A DNA stretch of 64,000 bases from Shewanella chilikensis (GCF_002836945.1 NZ_NIJM01000021.1:1-64000), one strand, 5' to 3'; shown: positions 48,790 through 58,377, counted from the stretch's first letter. The notes: generated by a model from the sequence alone, not told the origin. Numbers and translations: made by a program.

Positions 48790-49713
48790 ATGAGCCAACT
48801 GCAGAAAAAGTGGCTGTTTTGCCTGCTTGCCATCGCCTGCCTACACCCCGCCATCTCCTCACCTCTGGCACTTTTGGTGGGATTTGTGCTGGCTAATCTC
48901 GGCTGGCTGCCATCGGACTGGGATCTTGGGAAACTAACCAAAAAACTGCTGGCCATCTCCATTGTCGGTCTGGGTTTTGGCATTCCGCTGCAACAGGCGA
49001 TCGACGCCTCTGTGGGCAACTTACCGTTAATCCTGGGATCAATATTGCTGACTCTGCTGGCGGGCACGGCGTTGACTCGGGTTTTGGGATTGGATAGACG
49101 AGTCGGTCACTTGATTGCCAGTGGCACGGCCATCTGTGGTGGCAGCGCCATCGCCGCGGTGGCACCGGCTATCAATGCCCGCAACGAACAAACCGCCATT
49201 GCACTGGCCTGCGTCTTTGTACTCAACTCGGTTGCCCTGTTTGTTTTTCCCGTGATAGGTCATCTGCTGCAGTTGAGCCAACATGACTTCGGGGTTTGGA
49301 GCGCCATCGCCATTCATGACACCTCGTCCGTGGTGGGCGCCGCGTCTGCCTACGGTGAAGAAGCTCTTAAGACAGCTACCACTATCAAACTGGCACGCGC
49401 CTTGTGGATAGTGCCTCTGGCGGCAATCAGCGCCTTGTTGTTTGGTGGCAAGGGGAAACTCAATATTCCCGGGTTTATTCTGTTTTACTGCCTGGCTATC
49501 GCCATCACCAGTGTGTTGCCTCAGGGTCAATTTATCTATCAGGAGCTATTTGAACTGGCGAAGCGTACCCTGGTGGTGTGTTTGTTCCTGATTGGCTGCG
49601 GTATCACCCTCAGGAAATTAAAACAGAGTGGTAGTAAGCCCTTACTTCTCGGGGTGATCCTCTGGCTGTTTATCGGCAGCTCGTCTCTTGGCTATATTCT
49701 CTGGCAGGGTTGA
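48790..49713 (+). CDS. YeiH/UPF0324 family membrane protein (putative anion exporter)
   Basis: A 307-residue protein with about nine to ten membrane helices. The conserved stretches are LSIVGLGFGIPL-type (here AISIVGLGFGIPLQQ), GTAICGGSAIAAVAPAINA and IHDTSSVVGAASAYG, all signatures of the YeiH family, often linked to sulfur-anion export. Start ATG 48790; an in-frame TTG is six bases earlier, and neither has a clear ribosome site. The 3' end overlaps a small minus-strand gene. Confidence 0.88.
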   Translation: MSQLQKKWLFCLLAIACLHPAISSPLALLVGFVLANLGWLPSDWDLGKLTKKLLAISIVGLGFGIPLQQAIDASVGNLPLILGSILLTLLAGTALTRVLGLDRRVGHLIASGTAICGGSAIAAVAPAINARNEQTAIALACVFVLNSVALFVFPVIGHLLQLSQHDFGVWSAIAIHDTSSVVGAASAYGEEALKTATTIKLARALWIVPLAAISALLFGGKGKLNIPGFILFYCLAIAITSVLPQGQFIYQELFELAKRTLVVCLFLIGCGITLRKLKQSGSKPLLLGVILWLFIGSSSLGYILWQG

Positions 49714-49833
49714 AAACAGGTAACAAAAGCCTACGAAGGCGCTGAGTTCAATCAAAGCCCGCAACAAGCCTTGGGTCTGGGTCGATGCCAGTACCACCAG
49801 TAAGAGAAACAGCAAGATATAGCCAGGCTTCAC
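49642..49833 (-). CDS. Small hydrophobic protein overlapping the yeiH 3' end
   Basis: A 63-residue reading frame, MKPGYILLFLLLVVLASTQ then a second hydrophobic helix (LIELSAFVGFCYLFSTL) and a charged tail. The GTG start at 49833 is preceded by GGAGG at seven bases, an unusually good ribosome site, which argues for a real gene. 72 bases overlap yeiH on the other strand, so part of its sequence could be a by-product of yeiH coding. Not recognised. Confidence 0.5.
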   Translation of the reverse strand: MKPGYILLFLLLVVLASTQTQGLLRALIELSAFVGFCYLFSTLPENIAKRRAADKQPEDHPEK

Positions 49834-50119
49834 CGCCACCTCCACAGTTAAATAATGCCGCTATTATTGGTGTCTGTGGAGCCTGGGTGCCAATATCGAT
49901 TCTCGATAATAAAGAACCCAAAGCACTAAGAAAAAATTTTTTATACCTTTTTATATGCATTAACTGGCAGGAAAACCACTCTCTATGAAGGCGACAGCCT
50001 AGTAGCAAGGAGGAAAATTGCCGGAGCAAATGCCTAATCCTACCCACTCAGCCGCCGCAGGATTGGCTTCAAGAAACGCGTGTCAAGTCGCTTTCAAAAC
50101 GACAGATGCCACCCGCGTC

Positions 50120-50644
50120 TTAGGCCGCCTGTGAAGTATCGGCGCTAGCAACGGGTTGAATAAAGTCTTCCATAAACCAGGCACAGAAGGTATGGCGGCC
50201 ATCAACATCCGCCTTGGCGTAAATTGCCGATGCCTGCTGCCGCACCGTCTTCTCCTTGGTGCTGCGAACACTGGCAATCTCTTTGAAACTCAAGCCTTTC
50301 AACAGTAATAAAGCCACTTCCTGCTCACTGCGGGTCAGCGACCAGAGTTCAAATTGTTGCTGTACCGCCTGGGTGTATTCCTGGCGAGCAGCTTGCATTC
50401 GGCTGGAGATATTGCAGATCCTGGCATCGGCATTGGCTAACTTTGACTTGAGTAGCTGCATCTCGCGGCTGCGGCGGAGCAGATCAAAACTGATATACAG
50501 GGCGCCACAGGCGGAAAGCGCCACCAAAATACTCTCCTGCACTATGTGATAAGTCGGCACGCCAAGTTGCATATCTGACAACACATCCAGCAAGTTCAGC
50601 GTCATGATCACGCTGAGCAGCCCTATCATCACCAGATCCTTCAT
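50120..50644 (-). CDS. Membrane-anchored LuxR-type helix-turn-helix regulator
   Basis: A 174-residue protein. Two membrane helices at about 4-22 and 33-56 are followed by a coiled coil (57-100) and a LuxR-type HTH (about 104-160: LTRSEQEVALLLLKGLSFKEIASVRSTKEKTVRQQASAIYAKADV). No receiver or ligand domain, so the membrane part or coiled coil must sense or only tether. It is divergent from the efflux operon with a 150-base gap, the likely target. C-terminal to the HTH are 15 residues without pattern. Confidence 0.8.
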   Translation of the reverse strand: MKDLVMIGLLSVIMTLNLLDVLSDMQLGVPTYHIVQESILVALSACGALYISFDLLRRSREMQLLKSKLANADARICNISSRMQAARQEYTQAVQQQFELWSLTRSEQEVALLLLKGLSFKEIASVRSTKEKTVRQQASAIYAKADVDGRHTFCAWFMEDFIQPVASADTSQAA

Positions 50645-50794
50645 TGACGCAACTCCCGATTAATAATCTTCAAAAACATGTAGTTAACTTATGGTACATA
50701 TGTCCCATAAGCCCAAATATGATACAGGTTGCCAAAGACAACCAACCAAATCAATGCCAGGCTGGCGGCTGGTATTTCCCCAAGAGACACTCCC

Positions 50795-51973
50795 ATGAAA
50801 ATCCGCCCCCTCTACCTGGGTTGTAGCCTACTGTTAATGGTGTTTCAGCTGAGAGCGGCCCCGGAAACAGACAGAGATGCCCTTTTGTCCCTGAGTCAAA
50901 ACAGGCTGCACACCTCTTCGGCACAACTGACTCCAATATATCACAGCTCGGACTGGCTGACAGGCTTGCCAAGCATCAGTTTGAGCCACCTGGGCAGCCT
51001 GGAAAGCCACAACAGCTATGAGCAGGAGCTCTCGCTCAACCTGCCTTTTCAGTCGCCGGCCATGCAGCGCCAGAATGCCAAGCTCAAGCCCATTAACGAA
51101 CGCATGCTGGCCTTGCAAAGCCAGCTGCAGCGCCTCTATCTCTCAGGTCTGTTGCGTCAGTATTGGTGGCAACAGGCACAAGCCAAGCAGGAGCTGGCGC
51201 AACTACGCCACAAGCAACAGGTACTGCAGCAACTGCTGCAACGGCAACAGGCCCTGAGCCAAAGTGGTGAAATGCCGGCAACTTCGGTACTGCTGTTAAA
51301 ACGTGAATTGCTGGAGTTGTCGCTCACTAAACTCCCACTGGAGCAACAACAACAAGAAGCCAATGAGGCACTCAAGCGCCTGACCGGGCTGCAACAGCTG
51401 CCGTCACTGGATGAAAGTGACACCCCACTGCCGGATGATGCCGGTGCCGGGCATCCCATGTGGCAATTGCTGGCGCTGCAGCAGCAACGTCAGCAGCTCA
51501 CCACAAACGCCCAACTCGAAGGAGATGACACTCCTTGGCTGATGTCTGTCACGGCCAAAAACACTGCAACTCTGGGACAGGATGAACAGTCTCTGGGTCT
51601 GGCACTGGAAATCCCCTTACCTGTTGGCAACGGCCTGAGCCAACAACAGCTTGGCGAACTGCAGCAACAAAGGCTGCAACTGGAGCAACAGCAACAACAG
51701 CAGCTACTGCAGAGCCAACTGCAGTTACAACAACTCAAACGTCGTCAAGCCCAGCTACAACAAGAACAGCAAGGGCTGGAACAAGCCGTGCAGCTGAGCA
51801 AACAGCTCAGCGAAACCCTGCTGACCACGGCCGAACAAGGCCCAGCCCAGTATGAGTCCTGGCTGCGGCGCCATCTTGAGGCCCTGGATACCCAAGCCAG
51901 GCTGTCGCTCAACCATCTGGCACAAGCCCAGCTGCATTCCCAACAACTGCAAGCGCTCGGAGTTACCCTATGA
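50795..51973 (+). CDS. TolC-like outer-membrane factor of a heavy-metal RND pump
   Basis: A 392-residue exported protein with a Sec signal (LYLGCSLLLMVFQLRAAP). Long glutamine-rich coiled coils at about 100-200 and 280-370 fit the periplasmic hairpins of OMF proteins, with SISLSHLGS-like strands before. It is shorter than CusC/CzcC (about 420-460) and poorly conserved. The start was set at ATG 50795; the longer frame adds no signal. It overlaps the adaptor gene by four bases (ATGA), first of four coupled genes. Confidence 0.82.
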   Translation: MKIRPLYLGCSLLLMVFQLRAAPETDRDALLSLSQNRLHTSSAQLTPIYHSSDWLTGLPSISLSHLGSLESHNSYEQELSLNLPFQSPAMQRQNAKLKPINERMLALQSQLQRLYLSGLLRQYWWQQAQAKQELAQLRHKQQVLQQLLQRQQALSQSGEMPATSVLLLKRELLELSLTKLPLEQQQQEANEALKRLTGLQQLPSLDESDTPLPDDAGAGHPMWQLLALQQQRQQLTTNAQLEGDDTPWLMSVTAKNTATLGQDEQSLGLALEIPLPVGNGLSQQQLGELQQQRLQLEQQQQQQLLQSQLQLQQLKRRQAQLQQEQQGLEQAVQLSKQLSETLLTTAEQGPAQYESWLRRHLEALDTQARLSLNHLAQAQLHSQQLQALGVTL

Positions 51974-52992
51974 CCCCTAAAACCCTGGTTGGCACACTGG
52001 TGTCGACACTGTTCTTCTCCCCGCTGTGGGCGCAGGAAATTTCGGTTGCTGACCTAGGTAAGCTGACACTCAGCTTCACCTCAGTGAACCAAGTGCAACA
52101 GATAGAGGCCGCCCCTGTACCGGCAATATTGGCGGCTCAGCCCGGCAGCAGCTTCTATCTCACGGCCCCGGAAACCATCCAACAGCGACGCTGGTTGGTG
52201 GCCGAAGGAGAATGGGTCGATGAAGGCCAAGCACTGGTACAACTTAAGGGCGCCGAAATTGCCCACTTTCAGCTGCAATTTGCCGCCGCCGAAGCGGCAT
52301 TCAAGCTCGCCAAGCAACGCTATGATCGCAACCAAAAGCTGCGAGCCAACGGTGCCATAGGTGCCGAAACCTGGTCGCAGATAAGCCGGCAGTATTTCGA
52401 CACCTTGTTGCAATATGAACACCTGCAGCATTTCAGTGAATTGCTTAAACCGGGGGACAATCCCGAGACTCTGATATTGCACGCGCCCATGGCCGGACTG
52501 CTGCAATACGGCGATAGCAGTGAACCGCTGATGAGCGGCGCCCCACTGCTGGGGATACTGCCCGCCGACGAACTCAGGCTTAAGCTGCGTTTACCCCTGG
52601 CCCAGAAAGACAGTGTCAATGCCGTGATGGCCGGAGAGTGCCAACTGCAGATTAGCCGCAAGGACCAGCTGGCCAAACAGGGCTTTGTCGATGCCTGGAG
52701 CCAGGCCGTTCCCCCAAGCTGCGGCCTGCAACCCGGGCAGCAGTTGCAGGTTATTCCGCTGCAGGCCATCAATGCCTTGGTGGTGCCCAAGCAGAGTCTC
52801 TATTCCTGGGGCACTGGCAGCCAGGTGCTGAGTCACAGCCAAAACAAGCTGCGGCCAATCGACGTACAAGTGCTAGGCGCCAGCGCCGACAGCTACTTCC
52901 TGGCACCCAATGAGACTCTGGTCGGTGCCGAGGTGTTGAGCGACTCAGTGGCGGCCGTCAAAGGCATACTCCTGGGTTTGGGGGGCGAATAG
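51970..52992 (+). CDS. Periplasmic adaptor (membrane fusion) protein of the RND pump
   Basis: A 340-residue exported protein. The signal peptide (VGTLVSTLFFSPLWAQ) is followed by a biotinyl-lipoyl half (WLVAEGEWVDEGQALVQLKGAEIAHFQ), a short helical hairpin (92-135), the second lipoyl half (LHAPMAGLLQYG) and beta-barrel. It is the CzcB/HlyD type that couples the inner-membrane pump with the outer-membrane channel. No methionine- or histidine-rich metal tail is seen. Confidence 0.9.
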   Translation: MTPKTLVGTLVSTLFFSPLWAQEISVADLGKLTLSFTSVNQVQQIEAAPVPAILAAQPGSSFYLTAPETIQQRRWLVAEGEWVDEGQALVQLKGAEIAHFQLQFAAAEAAFKLAKQRYDRNQKLRANGAIGAETWSQISRQYFDTLLQYEHLQHFSELLKPGDNPETLILHAPMAGLLQYGDSSEPLMSGAPLLGILPADELRLKLRLPLAQKDSVNAVMAGECQLQISRKDQLAKQGFVDAWSQAVPPSCGLQPGQQLQVIPLQAINALVVPKQSLYSWGTGSQVLSHSQNKLRPIDVQVLGASADSYFLAPNETLVGAEVLSDSVAAVKGILLGLGGE

Positions 52993-52993
52993 C

Positions 52994-55900
52994 ATGCTCA
53001 GTGCCATTATCCGTTTCTCCCTGACTCAAAGACTGTTTACCCTGATAACAGCGCTGCTGCTCTGTGGTGCCGGCGCCTATTCCTGGCTGGGGCTACCGCT
53101 GGACGCCTTCCCGGATATCTCGCCGACCCAGGTGAAAATCATCCTCAAGGCTCCCGGCATGACAGCCGAAGAGATAGAGGCCCAGGTGACAGTACCGGTT
53201 GAGACTGAGCTACTGGGGATCCCCAAGCAGGCGATACTGCGTTCCACCAGCAAGTATGCAATTACCGACATCACCCTGGACTTCAACGAAGGCACAGATA
53301 TTTACTGGGCCAGACAACAGGTGAGTGAACGCTTGGCGGCGGTATGGGACAAGCTGCCCGCCGATCTGGAAGGCGGCGTTGCCCCCATGAGCACCCCGCT
53401 CAGTGAAATCTTTATGTTCTCGCTGGAGAATCCCTCGCTGTCGCTGCTGGAACGCCGTCAGTTGCTGGAATGGGAAGTCAGGCCGCTGCTGCGTACCGTG
53501 CCCGGAGTCGCCGATGTCAACATTCTCGGCGGTTTTGCCAAGACACTGCAGATCACCCCGGATCCCGTCGCTCTGGCTCAGGCCGGTATCAGCCAGGAAG
53601 AACTGATAGCCCGTATCGAGAGCAACAACAGCAACACGGGTGCCGGACGCATCACGCTAGGGACAGATAACCTGACGGTTCGCACCGAAGGGCGCATCGA
53701 CTCGCTGGAGGCCCTGCAACAACTGGTGATTGCCACCAATCAGGGCGGCAGCTATCGCCTGCAAGACCTTGCAAAAGTCGAAATAGGTCATCTCAGCCGC
53801 TACGGCGCCGTGACCCGTAATGGTGAAGAAACCACAGAGGCCTTGATCGTCGGCCTCAAGGATGCCAATACCGATCAGGTCATTAAACTGGTACGGGAAA
53901 AGCTGGCCCAAATAGAAAAGACCCTGCCTCCCGGCAGCCAGCTGAATGTGTTCTACGACAGGGCCAACCTGATAGACACTGCCATAGGCACCATTTCAGA
54001 TGCCCTGTTTGAGGCCGTGGTGTTGGTTATTCTGTTGCTGGCGCTGTTTCTCGGCAACTTGCGGGCGGCATTGGTAGTATCACTGTCGCTGCCGCTGGCG
54101 GCGCTGGCCACCTTTATGCTGATGCGCTACTTCAATCTGTCGGCCAACCTGATGAGCCTCGGCGGCTTGGTGATCGCCATCGGCATGTTGGTGGACTCCT
54201 CCGTGGTGGTGGTGGAGAACATGGTCAACCAGATTGCCGGCGGCAAACGCCTGCCCAGGCTGCACCTCATCTACCGCGCCACCAAAGATGTGGCCGTGCC
54301 TGTAGTATCCGGCACCCTGATAGTGATCATAGTCTTCTCACCGCTACTGACTCTCAGCGGCCTCGAAGGCAAACTGTTCACCCCAGTGGCTATCACCATA
54401 GTGTTTGCCATGCTGTCGGCACTGGCACTGTCGCTGACAGTGATCCCCGTGCTGGCCTCCTATCTGGTCAATGAAAAAGCGGCCAACGAACCCAAGGCCA
54501 TTGGCTGGCTCAAGGTGCGCTACCTGCTCAGTCTGCAGTGGGTGTTACAGCACGGTAAGGCTTTTTGCGCCACGGCACTGGTGGCACTGGTACTGAGCCT
54601 GGGGCTGTTTACTCAGGTGGGAAAAACCTTTATGCCGACCCTGGATGAGGGTGACATTATTCTGCAGTTGGAAAAGTCCCCATCGATTTCGCTGCAGGCC
54701 TCGCTGGCACTGGATACTCAGATAGAGCAGCACCTGCTGGCCACTGTCCCCGAGATACGCCAGTTGGTGGCCCGCACCGGCGCCGATGAACTGGGGCTGG
54801 ATCCCATGGGGCTGAATGAAACCGATGTCTTCATGGAACTTAAACCCGTGGAGGAGTGGCGCTTTGCCAGCAAAGAGGAGCTTATCGATGCCATACGCAC
54901 CGAAGTGCTCAAGTTTCCGGGGATCAATTTCAACTTCACCCAACCTATCCAGATGCGGGTCTCCGAGATGCTTACCGGCAGCATAGGCGATGTGGCGATT
55001 AAAATTTTCGGTGAAGATCTTGAGACACTTTCAAGATTGGCCAGCGAGACGGCACACCTGACCAGCGCCACTCGCGGCAGCCAGGATGTCAAAACCGCCA
55101 TGACCGAAGGCAGCCCCTTTATCAACCTCCGCCTCAAGGAGGGTTTGGCCCGCAGTTACAACATGAGTGCCGATGAGTTTGGCCGATATCTCAAGAGCCA
55201 ACTGGAAGGCCTGGCCATAACCGAGATAATCCAGGGCAAGAAGCGAACTCCCGTGCTGATCGCCCAGGCAGCAGATGGTATCAACAGCCTGCCGCAACTG
55301 GAGCAAAGGCTATTGGTAATGCCGGATGCCAGCCTCAGGCCCCTTGGTGAACTGGCGCAAATAAGCTATCGCGAAGGGCCGATACTGATTGAACGCGAGC
55401 AGGGCAACCGTTTTGCCGTGGTCACCACCAATGTCAGCGGCCGCGATATCGTCGGCTTTGTCGAAGAACTACAGGGCAAGCTGGCCGCTGAGCTGTCTCT
55501 GCCCAGCGGTTACAGCCTGAATTTCGGCGGCGAATTCGAGAACCAGCAACGGGCGACCCGTAACCTGCTGTTGGTGGTGCCCGTGGCGCTGATGCTGATC
55601 AACCTGATCCTGTTCACCACCTTCGGCAATATCTCCAAAGCCTTGCTGATCCTGGCCAACGTCCCCTTTGCCATGATGGGCGGTATCTTCAGCCTGTTTA
55701 TCTCGGGCGAATACCTGTCGGTGCCGGCCTCAGTGGGCTTTATCGCCCTGCTGGGGGTAGCCGTGCTCAACGGCGTGGTGATGGTCAGTTACTATGAACA
55801 GTCGCGGCATCTGTTTGCCAGCCTCAGTGAGCGGGTCGAACAAGGTGCCGCCCGCCGACTGCGGCCGATTTTGATGACGGCCACCACCGCCATGTTCGGC

Positions 55901-56047
55901 CTGATCCCGCTGGCCTTTGCCACCGGGCCCGGCGCCGAAATTCAAAGGCCGCTGGCAATCGTGGTCATAGGCGGGCTGATCACCTCCACTATCACCACCC
56001 TTTATCTGTTGCCACTGCTGTATCAAACCCTGGAGAAACGCCAATGA
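52994..56047 (+). CDS. Heavy-metal efflux RND transporter (CusA/CzcA family)
   Basis: A 1017-residue inner-membrane proton antiporter with twelve expected spans and two large periplasmic loops. The fourth-helix motif AIGMLVDSSVVVVEN (395-409) keeps the Asp and Glu of the HME group (D401 and E408) but has Ala where CzcA has another Asp, closer to CusA-like or unassigned HME types, so the metal is not clear. The start is one base after the adaptor stop, and the stop overlaps the next gene. The operon has no copper sensor or CusF-like gene. Confidence 0.93.
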   Translation: MLSAIIRFSLTQRLFTLITALLLCGAGAYSWLGLPLDAFPDISPTQVKIILKAPGMTAEEIEAQVTVPVETELLGIPKQAILRSTSKYAITDITLDFNEGTDIYWARQQVSERLAAVWDKLPADLEGGVAPMSTPLSEIFMFSLENPSLSLLERRQLLEWEVRPLLRTVPGVADVNILGGFAKTLQITPDPVALAQAGISQEELIARIESNNSNTGAGRITLGTDNLTVRTEGRIDSLEALQQLVIATNQGGSYRLQDLAKVEIGHLSRYGAVTRNGEETTEALIVGLKDANTDQVIKLVREKLAQIEKTLPPGSQLNVFYDRANLIDTAIGTISDALFEAVVLVILLLALFLGNLRAALVVSLSLPLAALATFMLMRYFNLSANLMSLGGLVIAIGMLVDSSVVVVENMVNQIAGGKRLPRLHLIYRATKDVAVPVVSGTLIVIIVFSPLLTLSGLEGKLFTPVAITIVFAMLSALALSLTVIPVLASYLVNEKAANEPKAIGWLKVRYLLSLQWVLQHGKAFCATALVALVLSLGLFTQVGKTFMPTLDEGDIILQLEKSPSISLQASLALDTQIEQHLLATVPEIRQLVARTGADELGLDPMGLNETDVFMELKPVEEWRFASKEELIDAIRTEVLKFPGINFNFTQPIQMRVSEMLTGSIGDVAIKIFGEDLETLSRLASETAHLTSATRGSQDVKTAMTEGSPFINLRLKEGLARSYNMSADEFGRYLKSQLEGLAITEIIQGKKRTPVLIAQAADGINSLPQLEQRLLVMPDASLRPLGELAQISYREGPILIEREQGNRFAVVTTNVSGRDIVGFVEELQGKLAAELSLPSGYSLNFGGEFENQQRATRNLLLVVPVALMLINLILFTTFGNISKALLILANVPFAMMGGIFSLFISGEYLSVPASVGFIALLGVAVLNGVVMVSYYEQSRHLFASLSERVEQGAARRLRPILMTATTAMFGLIPLAFATGPGAEIQRPLAIVVIGGLITSTITTLYLLPLLYQTLEKRQ

Positions 56048-56349
56048 AACAACTCTTGGTGCTGATAGTGCAGCACAATCTAAAAGACGATGTGGTCGAC
56101 ACCCTGATGTCGCTGGACTACCTCTCCGGCTTCAGCCTGATCAATATCTGTGGCTTCAGCCGCGAGCACAGCCACTTCAATCTCAAGGAGCAGGTGGAAG
56201 GGTATCGGGAATTCTACAAGTTCGAGGTGATGCATCCGCAAGAGTCACAGCAGGCGCTACTGCAAACCCTGGCGGAGGTCTGCCGTCACAACCCCTGCCG
56301 CTATTGGATAGTACCGATAGCGACAGACGGCGTGCTGGGTCAGGACTGA
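56044..56349 (+). CDS. DUF3240 family protein, efflux operon partner
   Basis: A 101-residue protein of PII-like alpha/beta pattern (QLLVLIVQHNLKDDVVDTLMSL, FKFEVMHPQESQQALLQTLAEVC). DUF3240 genes are known to follow metal RND genes; the function is unproven, perhaps metal-dependent control of the pump. It starts with ATGA overlapping the pump gene and ends ten bases inside the convergent PqiA-like gene. Confidence 0.85.
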   Translation: MKQLLVLIVQHNLKDDVVDTLMSLDYLSGFSLINICGFSREHSHFNLKEQVEGYREFYKFEVMHPQESQQALLQTLAEVCRHNPCRYWIVPIATDGVLGQD

Positions 56350-56957
56350 CGGGGTTTAAGCCAATACTGGCCGGCGATGGCCAACAGGCAATAGCCGAGG
56401 AAAAACCAGAAGCCCGACTCCAGGCTGGCGTGGGTGTGAACCAAATCCCCCATGCCGGCCGAGGCGTTGCCGGCCATATAGGTGATGATAAGCGCCACCA
56501 CAAATACATCGGCCATGGACCATTTGGCAATGGCCGCGGTAATACTGTCGATGATCTGCCGCACCTTACTGGACAGCGGTGCCTGAGCCAGCAGCATCAG
56601 CCCCAGCTTGCAGGCCGGCACTATCACGGAAAACAGCATCACCAGCGCCGCCACCAGGGTATTGCCGTGTTGATGCAGCTCGGTCACTGTGCCCCAGATA
56701 CTACGGGTCTTGTTGAACACCTCCATTTCACCTTGAAGGTTGTTCAGCCCCAGCATACCGCTAATCATCGCCAGCATTCCCCTGGCACTGTCGCGCCCCG
56801 AGTCATCACTGACGGCTTCGGCAATCATGTCCAACCCGGCTTCGGTCAGTTCGGCCTTTTCCACTGTGCCACTGACACTCAAAATAGGTTGAGTCACCCC
56901 GGGGATCAGCAAGGCCAGCGACAATAACAGGGTCATGATAGGTAAAATTCGACGCAT
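56340..56957 (-). CDS. PqiA-like inner-membrane protein
   Basis: A 205-residue protein with four membrane helices and one PqiA module: first helix (IMTLLLSLALLIPGVTQPIL), periplasmic part to about 95, then GNTLVAALVMLFSVIVPACKLGLMLL, WSMADVFVVALIITYMAG and the last helix. WSMADVFVVAL and the PACKL proline-cysteine are the PqiA hallmarks. Such proteins work in lipid traffic with MCE partners; none is nearby. ATG 56957 follows GGAG at eight bases. Confidence 0.85.
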   Translation of the reverse strand: MRRILPIMTLLLSLALLIPGVTQPILSVSGTVEKAELTEAGLDMIAEAVSDDSGRDSARGMLAMISGMLGLNNLQGEMEVFNKTRSIWGTVTELHQHGNTLVAALVMLFSVIVPACKLGLMLLAQAPLSSKVRQIIDSITAAIAKWSMADVFVVALIITYMAGNASAGMGDLVHTHASLESGFWFFLGYCLLAIAGQYWLKPRQS

Positions 56958-56980
56958 CGGGGTCACTCCACAAACTCAAC

Positions 56981-57005
56981 AAAAAGGCCCACCACTCGGC
57001 GGGCC
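56981..57005 (-). terminator. Terminator after the HD-GYP gene
   Basis: On the minus strand an 8-bp stem with one G-T pair (GGCCCGCC, GAGT loop, GGTGGGCC) is followed by TTTTT, 28 bases past the HD-GYP stop. Confidence 0.75.
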
Positions 57006-57032
57006 CATCAGTTTACCCAGTTTACCTCCAGA

Positions 57033-58214
57033 TCAATAGAAGGGCTTGGGGTCGACATCCAATGAGCTGGGCGACACACCTCTGTCTATATTGAGATCCG
57101 ACTTTAGCAAGTCCACCATGGTTACATCGGTATATCGCTTAAACTTCAAGGAATAGAAGCATTTGACTATGGGGTGCAACACATCTCTGTCTTTGGATTC
57201 CCAGACTATGCCCACTCGGCCATCGGACAGTTGCACCAAAGAACCGACCGGATAGACACCGATACAGCGAATGAATTCGTACACCAGGCTCTCATCCAGA
57301 TGAAAGGGCGTCAGACTGAGCAGAATTTTAAAGGCGGCTGCCGGGCTCATCGCCTCTTTATAGCAGCGGGTGGCAGTAAGGGCATCATAAATATCTACGA
57401 TACAGCTCATACGCCCATGCAGCGTCAACTCATCCCCTTTCAGGCCCCTTGGGTAACCACGGCCATCGAGTTTTTCATGGTGCATCAGACACACATCCTT
57501 GCTCACTTGAGGCAAGCCCTTGGCCTGTTCCATGATCTCGATGGCATAGGTCTGGTGCAACTTCATGTGCTCAAACTCTTCCGGCGTCAGCTTGCCCGGC
57601 TTGTGCAGTATCTTGTTATCCACCTTAATCTTGCCGATATCATGGAGAATACCGCCGATGGCCAGCTGTCTGAGCATCTCACGATCCAGTTTGAGGTATT
57701 TACCGAAGGTGATCAGCAGGAAGGCGACATTGACCGAATGTTCCAGTAAGTAGGCATCTTTGGATCTCAACGCCGATATGCATTTCATCGCATCCGAGTC
57801 GAGCATCACCGACTCGATCATATTGTCTGCCAATGCCGCGAACGGCTCGACCTCTATCGCCTTGCCTTCGAAGGTTTCACTGAGGACTTTGCGCACTAAG
57901 CCCTTGGCCTCTGTCAGTAGCTGTTTGGCCTGACCTCTTGCCAATTCAGGGTTAACCGAGGTTTTACGAGGATGGCTATTGCAAACGGGAGGCTGCTTTT
58001 TCAGGCCGCAGCCATCGCTGGAACGCTCAACATCGACCCAGACAAAGCGAATGCCGCTGTTGCTGAGTTTAGTGATCGCCTGGCGGCTTCTGATCTGGCC
58101 GGCATTGGCGACAGCTAACCGGCCATTGTTCTCAATGGCCGAGACATACATGCCTATCCCCAATCGGGTGACGGGCAACTTCAACAGGGCTGCTGTCGGA
58201 ACCACATCAGTCAT
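57033..58214 (-). CDS. DUF3391/HD-GYP c-di-GMP phosphodiesterase
   Basis: A 393-residue cytoplasmic protein. The start was set at ATG 58214 (MTDVVPTAALLKLPVTRLGIGMYV) with GGAGTG upstream, matching the DUF3391 N-terminus; a 36-codon extension has no similarity. The HD-GYP domain (about 150-340) has HSVNVAFLL, the metal pair HDIGK and the DGRGYPRGLKGDEL (GYP) motif, plus HHEKLDGRGY. It should degrade c-di-GMP, complementing the GGDEF-EAL protein at 20 kb. Transcribed in the same direction as the ECF operon, 163 bases downstream. Confidence 0.93.
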   Translation of the reverse strand: MTDVVPTAALLKLPVTRLGIGMYVSAIENNGRLAVANAGQIRSRQAITKLSNSGIRFVWVDVERSSDGCGLKKQPPVCNSHPRKTSVNPELARGQAKQLLTEAKGLVRKVLSETFEGKAIEVEPFAALADNMIESVMLDSDAMKCISALRSKDAYLLEHSVNVAFLLITFGKYLKLDREMLRQLAIGGILHDIGKIKVDNKILHKPGKLTPEEFEHMKLHQTYAIEIMEQAKGLPQVSKDVCLMHHEKLDGRGYPRGLKGDELTLHGRMSCIVDIYDALTATRCYKEAMSPAAAFKILLSLTPFHLDESLVYEFIRCIGVYPVGSLVQLSDGRVGIVWESKDRDVLHPIVKCFYSLKFKRYTDVTMVDLLKSDLNIDRGVSPSSLDVDPKPFY

Positions 58215-58377
58215 TCTTTCACTCCGGCAAATGCTTCTGTCCTTATCCGAAAAACGTTTGTCAGGGCTTAATAACGACTCTCCAACAAATGTCACTCGGC
58301 TTTGCCGTATTCTAGAAGCCAAATCCGGAAATGCCTATGCACCCAAGGGGGTAAAGTTTGCCTTTATGATGCCAATC

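Noticed and set aside
56340..56349. Convergent overlap of the DUF3240 and PqiA-like genes as a sign of frameshift
   Set aside because: Both proteins end normally; ten bases of tail overlap is unremarkable.
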